From Emticicia sp. BO119 (GTDB lineage: Bacteria; Bacteroidota; Bacteroidia; Cytophagales; Spirosomataceae): a stretch of 64,000 nt of DNA. The stretch is taken from positions 682,001-746,000 of the forward strand of contig NZ_JACETV010000002.1 in the NCBI RefSeq assembly GCF_013912375.1, given 5' to 3'. Both the position numbers and the translations under genes were made by a program. Positions 1 through 6,321 of this stretch are shown here, piece by piece; position 1 is the stretch's first letter, and every line of letters starts with the position of its first letter. Under the pieces are notes generated by a model, which saw only the letters and a list, made by a program, of their open reading frames with translations, searched no databases and was not told the origin of the DNA.

Positions 1-810
1 GCGGTTAAAATTGGAGAGATTATAAAAGCCACAATCAAAGGCAATCTGCTGAATACTCTTGCGGTTTTCAATCAACATCCGGCAGGCATAGCCTATGCGT
101 ACTTCGGTCAGAAACTGGATATAGGTTTTCTGGGTTCGGTTTTTAAAGTATCTGCAAAAATTAGGTACTGACATATTAGCAATAGTAGCTGCTTCCTCAA
201 TCAGAATCTTGCGGTTGAAATGCGAAAGTGTAAATTCGTAGATATGGTTAATTGTATCAGCACCAAATCTATGGTAAGATTCTACAAACCCTTCACTACT
301 TAAAAAATTTACCTCATCTGACATCGCAATAATCTCTAAAATCTGTAATAAAAGTACAATCCGCTGTACTCCATTTGTACTCTCGAATAACTTATTAAAA
401 AGCGCGAGTACTTCTGTTTTAGAATGCCCTGAAATTTTTAAACCCCTTTTGGCTTTTTCAAGTAACCATTTGATATTCTCTAATTCTTTCAGGTTCAGAA
501 AGTCTTTTCCGAAACAATCAGGTAAAAACTGAATTACCTGTGCAGTGGCTTTAAGTGATGGGTTATCATTAAAATAGCTGGCATCATTTTTCCACACATG
601 GGGCAGGTAGGCACCTAATAGCACCATATCTCCCTCCTCAAACTCTTCAATGCTATCGCCTACAAACCTTGTTCCTTTACTATGAACAATATGGGTCAGT
701 TCTAATTCAGGATGAAAGTGCCATTTGTCATACAAGTAGTGTAACTCGTCTTTGCGGGATAAAAACGAATAATCGGTTGAGATATTGACTTTACGTAATA
801 TGGCCTGCAC
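1..810 (-). CDS. AraC-family transcription regulator (3' end cut by window edge)
   Basis: The minus strand gives 270 codons open to the window edge. The N-terminal part looks like a cupin-type sensor (WHFHPELE at about residue 30, then GTRFVGDSIEEFEEGD and LPHVW). The C-terminal part is a double helix-turn-helix of the AraC/XylS type (FCRYFKNRTQKTY, then IQQIAFDCGF, with the last visible residues SNFNR). An in-frame TAA lies two codons upstream of GTG at 808-810 and no ATG follows until residue 62, so GTG is the likely start. The gene is divergent from the dehydratase operon and is probably its regulator (inference). A related regulator lies at 44005-44880. Only about 20-25 residues of the C-terminus should be missing, judging by that relative. 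Confidence 0.9.
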   Translation of the reverse strand, partial: MQAILRKVNISTDYSFLSRKDELHYLYDKWHFHPELELTHIVHSKGTRFVGDSIEEFEEGDMVLLGAYLPHVWKNDASYFNDNPSLKATAQVIQFLPDCFGKDFLNLKELENIKWLLEKAKRGLKISGHSKTEVLALFNKLFESTNGVQRIVLLLQILEIIAMSDEVNFLSSEGFVESYHRFGADTINHIYEFTLSHFNRKILIEEAATIANMSVPNFCRYFKNRTQKTYIQFLTEVRIGYACRMLIENRKSIQQIAFDCGFYNLSNFNR

Positions 811-858
811 GAATTATTGATATAATGTTATCATAAAAGGCTTCATTTTGTAAAGTTG

Positions 859-891
859 ATAATATTTCATCAAAACTGTATAATATTTCAT
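859..891. promoter_or_regulatory. Perfect 12-bp direct repeat, candidate AraC operator
   Basis: ATAATATTTCAT occurs at 859-870 and again at 880-891. The period is 21 bp, two DNA helical turns, which is the usual arrangement of AraC-family half-sites. It lies between the divergent AraC gene and the dehydratase operon. A match to the Bacteroidota -7 element (TACTTTTG against TAnnTTTG) lies downstream at 915-922, which would place the repeat just upstream of the core promoter of the operon. Binding by the adjacent regulator is inference. Confidence 0.55.
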
Positions 892-952
892 AAAAAAGCT
901 ATGAGAATGAATTGTACTTTTGTAAGATGTTTTTTAACTCCCCTTATATTAT

Positions 953-2605
953 ATGCAACATAAAGTTTTAAAAGTAAATCCTTCAGATAATGTGATAGTA
1001 GCACTAAGAAATTTAGAAGCGGGAGAGAATATAGAATTTGAAGGGGAGACTTACGTATTGCCGAGGTCAATTGCAGCTAAACATAAATTTGTTACAGAAG
1101 ATTTAGAAAAAGGCGACCATGTAACCATGTATGGGGTTTTGGTTGGAAAAGCTACCCAACCCATCAAACGTGGTGAGCAGATAACTACTTTCAATCTGAA
1201 ACATGAATCGGAGGAGTATTCTGTCAGGAAAAGAGTGCCGCAAACTAACTGGATCGCTCCCGATATAACGAAATGGAAGAATACTGCTTTTATGGGCTAT
1301 CACCGTTCTGACGGTCAGGTAGGCACTGCTAACTACTGGTTAGTACTTCCTTTGGTATTTTGCGAAAATCGTAATATTCTGAAACTAAAAGAGGCCTTTG
1401 ACAAAGCATTAGGCTACGCCTTCCCTGATGTTTATCTCCGTCAGGTAGAAGATTTGGTACACATACACCAGAAAGGCGGAGTAAATGGTATAGATACCTA
1501 TAATCAGGAAAACCACGAAGGGTCTGTTGGTAGACGTTTGTTTCCAAATCTGGATGGCATCAAATTTTTGACTCATGAGTCAGGTTGTGGAGAAAACAAT
1601 CAGGATTCTGAACTACTGGCAGCCTTGTTTGCAGCTTATGCCAACAATGCTAACGTAACAGGGATAACGGTATTAAGCCTCGGTTGTCAGAAAACACAGT
1701 TTACTGACCTCATGGATGAAATCAAAAAGCGTAATCCTGATTTTGATAAAACTGTGCTATTGTTTGAGCAACAAGCCTACGGAACGGAGTTCGACATGAT
1801 GTCGGCAGCTATTAAAGAGACGTTCAAAGGATTAATTGAAGCCAATAAACTTACGCGTCAGCCTGCACCTTTATCAGCATTACAAATTGGTTTGAAATGC
1901 GGTGGATCAGATGGTTTCTCTGGAATTTCAGCAAATCCCGTATTAGGTCATTTATCTGATTTGGTAGTGGCGTTAGGAGGTAAAACATATTTAGCTGAGT
2001 TTCCCGAGCTATGTGGCGTTGAGCAGGAGTTAATCAACCGCTGTGTAACCACAGAAAAAGCAGAAAAATTTGAATACCTGATGCGGGATTATGCCGCCAA
2101 AGCCGAAGCAGTGGGTGCGGGTTTTGATATGAATCCCTCAGCGGGAAATATCAAAGATGGCTTAATTACCGACGCTATCAAATCGGCAGGGGCTGCCAAA
2201 AAAGGTGGTACTGCACCCATTGTTGATGTATTGAACTATACAGAACTGGCCAAAGAAGCAGGTTTGCATCTGGTATGCACACCCGGTAATGATGTATTGG
2301 CTACCACAGGCAAGGCAGCCTCAGGGGCTACTATCATTCTATTTACGACAGGTCTTGGTACTCCGACGGGTAATCCGATTTGTCCGGTAGTAAAAGTATC
2401 TACCAATACACAATTGGCTAACAAAATGTCAGATATTATCGACTTTAATTGCGGAGAAATTATTACAGGAGAGAAAACCATTGAACAGACCGCAGAAGAC
2501 TTATTAGAGTATTGCATCAGTTTAGCCAGTGGTAAGTTCCTGACTAAAGCGCAGGAATTAGGACAAGACGACTTTATGCCCTGGAAAAGAGGTGTAAATT
2601 TATAG
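953..2605 (+). CDS. UxaA-family sugar-acid dehydratase (altronate/fuconate type)
   Basis: A 550-residue protein with an N-terminal SAF domain (about residues 1-80) fused to the UxaA catalytic part. Family motifs seen are THESGCGENNQD, LKCGGSDGFSGISANP and TTGLGTPTGNP. UxaA enzymes dehydrate sugar acids to 2-keto-3-deoxy acids in the cytoplasm. A plain altronate role would predict uronate genes nearby, but the neighbours are a FAH-type hydrolase, an SDR and a RhaM-type mutarotase. That set matches oxidative L-fucose (or L-rhamnose) catabolism, in which a UxaA-type enzyme serves as fuconate dehydratase in Campylobacter jejuni (Cj0482/Cj0483). It is the first gene of a four-gene operon and is probably induced through the divergent AraC regulator. 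Family certain, substrate inferred. Confidence 0.88.
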   Translation: MQHKVLKVNPSDNVIVALRNLEAGENIEFEGETYVLPRSIAAKHKFVTEDLEKGDHVTMYGVLVGKATQPIKRGEQITTFNLKHESEEYSVRKRVPQTNWIAPDITKWKNTAFMGYHRSDGQVGTANYWLVLPLVFCENRNILKLKEAFDKALGYAFPDVYLRQVEDLVHIHQKGGVNGIDTYNQENHEGSVGRRLFPNLDGIKFLTHESGCGENNQDSELLAALFAAYANNANVTGITVLSLGCQKTQFTDLMDEIKKRNPDFDKTVLLFEQQAYGTEFDMMSAAIKETFKGLIEANKLTRQPAPLSALQIGLKCGGSDGFSGISANPVLGHLSDLVVALGGKTYLAEFPELCGVEQELINRCVTTEKAEKFEYLMRDYAAKAEAVGAGFDMNPSAGNIKDGLITDAIKSAGAAKKGGTAPIVDVLNYTELAKEAGLHLVCTPGNDVLATTGKAASGATIILFTTGLGTPTGNPICPVVKVSTNTQLANKMSDIIDFNCGEIITGEKTIEQTAEDLLEYCISLASGKFLTKAQELGQDDFMPWKRGVNL

Positions 2606-2642
2606 TAATTAATTATTCGGTATCAAGATAAAAAATATAAAT

Positions 2643-3506
2643 ATGAGATTATTACGTTTTGGTGAGTTTGAACAGGAAAAACCGGCTGTTGAATTATTAG
2701 ATGGCTCTCGCATAGATGTTTCGGGTTTTGGCGAAGATTATACTGAAAAATTCTTTGGTACTGATGGTTTGGCACGTCTGGCTGCCTGGGTAGAAACCAA
2801 TGCAGATAGCTGCCCGGAAGTCCCTGCTGAGGCAAGAATAGGTTCGTGTATTGCCCGACCATCGAAGATAGTTTGTATTGGTTTAAACTATGCCAGACAT
2901 GCCGAAGAAACCAATGCACCAATCCCGAAAGAGCCGATTATTTTCTTCAAATCCACTTCAGCACTTTGCGGCCCTTATGATCAGGTGATTATCCCTAAAA
3001 ACTCTGTAAAAACAGACTGGGAAGTAGAACTGGCTATTGTGATTGGCAAAAAGGCATCGTATATATCTGAAGAAGAAGCATTGGATTATGTAGCGGGATA
3101 TGCCCTACACAACGATTATTCAGAAAGAGAATTCCAGATAGAGCGGGGTGGACAATGGGTAAAGGGTAAAAGTTGCGATACATTTGCACCACTGGGGCCT
3201 TTCATGGCAACTAAAGATGAAATCGAAAATCCAAATGATTTGCCCTTATGGTTGACAGTAAACGGAGAAAAATTACAAAACTCTAATACTGACGACATGA
3301 TTTTTAAAGTTCCTTTTCTGATTCACTACCTGAGCCAGTTTATGACTCTTTTGCCAGGTGATGTGATTTCTACCGGAACACCATTCGGTGTAGGTTTAGG
3401 CTTTAAGCCACCTCGTTATCTCAAAGCAGGTGATATAGTAGAATTAGGAATTGATGGGTTGGGAGTACAAAGACAAGAAGCAGTTGACTATAAAAAAACT
3501 GAATAA
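2643..3506 (+). CDS. Fumarylacetoacetate hydrolase family protein (diketo-deoxysugar-acid hydrolase)
   Basis: A 287-residue FAH-family protein. The core runs from about residue 75: VCIGLNYARHAEE, IIFFKSTSA, the metal-ligand segment DWEVELAIVIG, the KGKSCDTFAPLGP loop and TGTPFGVG near the end. Family members cleave or hydrate 2-keto compounds with a bound divalent metal. In oxidative L-fucose and L-rhamnose pathways a FAH-type enzyme splits the 2,4-diketo-3-deoxy acid to pyruvate and lactate, which suits its position between the dehydratase and the SDR. It starts 37 bp after the dehydratase and its stop lies one base before the SDR start, so the genes are almost surely co-transcribed. The exact substrate is inferred from context. 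Confidence 0.87.
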   Translation: MRLLRFGEFEQEKPAVELLDGSRIDVSGFGEDYTEKFFGTDGLARLAAWVETNADSCPEVPAEARIGSCIARPSKIVCIGLNYARHAEETNAPIPKEPIIFFKSTSALCGPYDQVIIPKNSVKTDWEVELAIVIGKKASYISEEEALDYVAGYALHNDYSEREFQIERGGQWVKGKSCDTFAPLGPFMATKDEIENPNDLPLWLTVNGEKLQNSNTDDMIFKVPFLIHYLSQFMTLLPGDVISTGTPFGVGLGFKPPRYLKAGDIVELGIDGLGVQRQEAVDYKKTE

Positions 3507-3507
3507 T

Positions 3508-4281
3508 ATGAACTTGAATTTAAGCGATAAAATAATCATTGTAACAGGTGGTGCTAAAGGGATTGGTGAGGGTATTGTGAAAACGCTGGCAAACGAGGGT
3601 GCTATTCCGGTAATTATAGGCAGAAATGAAAATGATAACCTGAAAACCATAGAATCTATTGGCGGCAATGGCTTTCAGGTGGTGGCAGAGCTGAGTGAGC
3701 CGGAAGAATGTCGTAAAGCGGTAGAGCAAGTAGTGGAGAAATACGGCAGAATAGATGGTCTGGTAAATAATGCTGGAGTAAACGATGGAGTGAACCTTGA
3801 AAATGGCAGCTATGAGGCGTTTATGGGGTCATTACACAAGAATCTTGTGCATTATTACCTGATAGCACATTATGCCCTGCCCGAATTGAAAAAAAGCAAA
3901 GGGAGTATTGTAAATATTGGTTCAAAAACCGGAGAAACAGGGCAGGGAGGTACATCGGCTTATGCCGCTGCCAATGGCGGACGCAATGCCCTGACCCGCG
4001 AATGGGCTATTGAATTACTGAAATATGGTATCCGTGTTAATGCAGTAATTGTGGCAGAGTGCTATACTCCATTATATGAGAAATGGATTAAAACCTTGCC
4101 AGATCCGGAAGAAACCTTAGAGAAAATTACTGAAAAAATACCTTTGGGCAAACGCATGACAACTGCTGAAGAAATTGCAAATATGGTTGTTTTTTTACTT
4201 TCGGAGCGATCGAGCCATACAACAGGGCAATTGATTCATGTTGATGGTGGATACGTGCATTTAGACCGAGCGTTAATATAA
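3508..4281 (+). CDS. Short-chain dehydrogenase, probable sugar or deoxyketo-acid dehydrogenase
   Basis: A 257-residue SDR starting at MNLNLSDK. The longer upstream reading would run back into the FAH gene, so the ATG at 3508, one base after the FAH stop, is preferred. The Rossmann glycine motif GGAKGIGEG is near residue 12 and NNAG near 85. The catalytic region reads NIGSKTGETGQGGTSAYAAANGG: Ser and Tyr are present, but the Lys of YxxxK is Asn (codons TAT GCC GCT GCC AAT). SDRs oxidise either L-fucose itself or the 2-keto-3-deoxy acid in this pathway type; I cannot tell which. The loss of Lys may mark a distinct subfamily rather than an inactive enzyme, since the rest of the fold is intact. 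Confidence 0.87.
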   Translation: MNLNLSDKIIIVTGGAKGIGEGIVKTLANEGAIPVIIGRNENDNLKTIESIGGNGFQVVAELSEPEECRKAVEQVVEKYGRIDGLVNNAGVNDGVNLENGSYEAFMGSLHKNLVHYYLIAHYALPELKKSKGSIVNIGSKTGETGQGGTSAYAAANGGRNALTREWAIELLKYGIRVNAVIVAECYTPLYEKWIKTLPDPEETLEKITEKIPLGKRMTTAEEIANMVVFLLSERSSHTTGQLIHVDGGYVHLDRALI

Positions 4282-4299
4282 TTTAGTTAATCGAACTCT

Positions 4300-4638
4300 A
4301 TGAAAAAGTATTGTCTGGCATTAGATTTAGTAGATGATGCAGCCATGATAGCTGAATACGAAAAATACCATGAGAAAATACGGCCGGAGATAGCCGAGAG
4401 CATTACATCGGCAGGTATTTCAGGTATGGAGATTTATCGTATTGGCAATCGCTTGTTTATGATTATGGAAACTGACGACGACTTTTCTTTTGAGCGAAAA
4501 GCAGAAATGGATACTAATAACCCGAAAGTACAGGAGTGGGAAAATCTGATGTGGAAATACCAGCAAGCCTTACCAATGGCAAAACCCGGCGAAAAATGGC
4601 TATTTATGAATAAAATTTTTGATTTAAAGCAGCAATAA
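4300..4638 (+). CDS. RhaM-type L-rhamnose/L-fucose mutarotase
   Basis: A 112-residue protein of the L-rhamnose mutarotase family (about 104-112 residues is usual). It shows the N-terminal ALDLVDDAAMIAEYEKYHE segment, the internal SAGISGMEIYRIGNRLFMIME strand pair and a C-terminal WxxxMWKYQQALP region. These enzymes interconvert alpha and beta anomers of 6-deoxyhexoses, feeding the correct anomer to the next enzyme. It is the last gene of the dehydratase operon, 18 bp after the SDR, and is followed by a strong hairpin. Its presence is the main reason for reading the operon as 6-deoxysugar catabolism. Rhamnose and fucose cannot be separated by sequence. Confidence 0.88.
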   Translation: MKKYCLALDLVDDAAMIAEYEKYHEKIRPEIAESITSAGISGMEIYRIGNRLFMIMETDDDFSFERKAEMDTNNPKVQEWENLMWKYQQALPMAKPGEKWLFMNKIFDLKQQ

Positions 4639-4660
4639 ACCATCTATAAAACATATACCT

Positions 4661-4696
4661 ATAGCAGCCATTTGAAAAAGTGGCTGTTATTTTTTT
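4661..4696 (+). terminator. Intrinsic terminator of the deoxysugar operon
   Basis: An inverted repeat (ATAGCAGCCA pairing with TGGCTGTTAT) is followed directly by a run of T. It lies after the mutarotase and before the sulfatase start, so the sulfatase probably has its own promoter or depends on read-through. It also argues against a sulfatase start upstream of 4728, since that would lie inside the hairpin. Confidence 0.75.
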
Positions 4697-4727
4697 ACTT
4701 GCATTACCAAAATTATTCAACCAAAAT

Positions 4728-6188
4728 ATGAGAACCAACACTATTCTATTATTAGCTCTTACCTTCCTCTTAGGGGCCAGTTCCTGGAAAAAACCAACTG
4801 CAACAGCTACCCCCAATATCATTCTGATTTTTATGGATGATATGGGTTACGGCGATTTAAACAGTACAGGAGCTTTAGATTATCAGACCCCCAATATCGA
4901 TAAACTGGGTTTTGAGGGTATCCGCTTTACCAATTTCCTGGCTGCGCAAGCTGTTTGTAGCGCTTCCAGAGCTGCTCTGATGACAGGCTGCTACCCGAAT
5001 AGAGTAGGTATTGCAGGTGCTTTAAACCCTACACAGAAAATCGGATTGAATACAGATGAAGTTACAATTGCCGAAATGCTGAAGCAAAAAGGTTATGCTA
5101 CAGGTATTTTTGGTAAATGGCATTTGGGGCATTATAAACAATTCTTACCTCTCCAACAAGGTTTCGACGAATATCTGGGCATCCCTTATTCAAATGATAT
5201 GTGGCCGGTGGGTTTTGACGGTAAACCTATTACAGATGAGAATGATTACCGTAAGAAAGCGTACCCTACTTTGCCATTAATAGAAGGCAACGAACAAAAA
5301 GAAACCATTACCGATTTATCAGGGCAAGATGGACTAACTACTAAATATACAGAAAGAGCCGTAGGTTTTATCAAGAAAAACCGTAATAAACCTTTTTTCT
5401 TATATTTACCTCATTCAATGGTGCATGTGCCGCTTGGAGTATCAGCCAAATTCAAGGGGAAAAGCAAACAGGGGATGTTTGGAGATGTAATGATGGAGAT
5501 AGACTGGTCGGTAGGAGAAATCATGAAAACACTGAAGGAGAACGGTCTGGATAAAAATACCTTGGTAATCTTTACAAGCGATAACGGCCCCTGGCTCAAT
5601 TTCGGAAACCATGCAGGTTCATCGGGAGGATTCAGAGAAGGGAAAGGAACGGTGTTTGAAGGAGGGCAGCGAGTACCTTGTCTGATGCGGTGGAAGGGTA
5701 CTATTCCAGAAGGAGTAATCTGTAATCAATTAACTTCTACCATCGATATTTTCCCGACTTTGGCGCATATCTGTGGTACAAAACTACCAGATAAGAAAAT
5801 TGATGGCGTTGATATTCTACCTTTGATGAAGGGAAATGTCAACGAAAGCCCAAGAAAATATTTCTATTACTATTATGCTAACAACGAACTAAGGGCTGTT
5901 CGTCGTGATAACTGGAAACTGATGTTGCCACATAAGGTTGAAAGGACTTATGAAACAGTTTTACCGGGCAACGATGGATACGGAGGTAAATATGGAAACT
6001 TAGAAGTACCACTTGCACTCTATGATTTAAGACGTGATGCAGGCGAAGAATATGATGTAAAAGAACAAAATCCGGCAATTGTAGAAGAACTCCATAAAGT
6101 AGCCGAAATGGCCCGTGAAGATTTAGGAGATGCCCTTCAGCAAAAACAGGGCAGAAATGTGCGCCCTGTAGGGGTCTTGAAGGAGTAG
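4728..6188 (+). CDS. Secreted sulfatase (S1 arylsulfatase type)
   Basis: A 486-residue sulfatase that hydrolyses sulfate esters, probably on sulfated glycans, in the periplasm or outside the cell. The start MRTNTILLLALTFLLG begins a clear signal peptide; the longer upstream reading would begin inside the terminator hairpin. Metal ligands are in IFMDDMGYGDL (Asp 37/38). The formylglycine site is CSASR at residue 77 (CxxSR with Ala in the usual Pro place), so the enzyme is of the Cys type and needs a maturase, not seen here. Further motifs are GKWHLGHY and TSDNGPW. It follows a 6-deoxysugar operon, so a sulfated fucan or rhamnan would be a fitting substrate (inference). Confidence 0.9.
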   Translation: MRTNTILLLALTFLLGASSWKKPTATATPNIILIFMDDMGYGDLNSTGALDYQTPNIDKLGFEGIRFTNFLAAQAVCSASRAALMTGCYPNRVGIAGALNPTQKIGLNTDEVTIAEMLKQKGYATGIFGKWHLGHYKQFLPLQQGFDEYLGIPYSNDMWPVGFDGKPITDENDYRKKAYPTLPLIEGNEQKETITDLSGQDGLTTKYTERAVGFIKKNRNKPFFLYLPHSMVHVPLGVSAKFKGKSKQGMFGDVMMEIDWSVGEIMKTLKENGLDKNTLVIFTSDNGPWLNFGNHAGSSGGFREGKGTVFEGGQRVPCLMRWKGTIPEGVICNQLTSTIDIFPTLAHICGTKLPDKKIDGVDILPLMKGNVNESPRKYFYYYYANNELRAVRRDNWKLMLPHKVERTYETVLPGNDGYGGKYGNLEVPLALYDLRRDAGEEYDVKEQNPAIVEELHKVAEMAREDLGDALQQKQGRNVRPVGVLKE

Positions 6189-6213
6189 ACCTCACTAATC
6201 ACATAGCAATTCT

Positions 6214-6258
6214 AAAAGCAAAGACGCAAATATTCAATTATTTGTGCCTTTGCTTTTT
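6214..6258. terminator. Bidirectional terminator between convergent genes
   Basis: A 19-bp stem with two imperfect pairs (AAAAGCAAAG at 6214 pairing with CTTTGCTTTT ending at 6257) with a short loop and T-rich exit. It separates the sulfatase (plus strand) from the barrel protein gene (minus strand) and can serve both. Confidence 0.7.
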
Positions 6259-6321
6259 AATGAAAATTCTGATAAAGCATTGCTCTATCAGAATCTGTTA
6301 CCCTTATGTATCTAACCCTCA

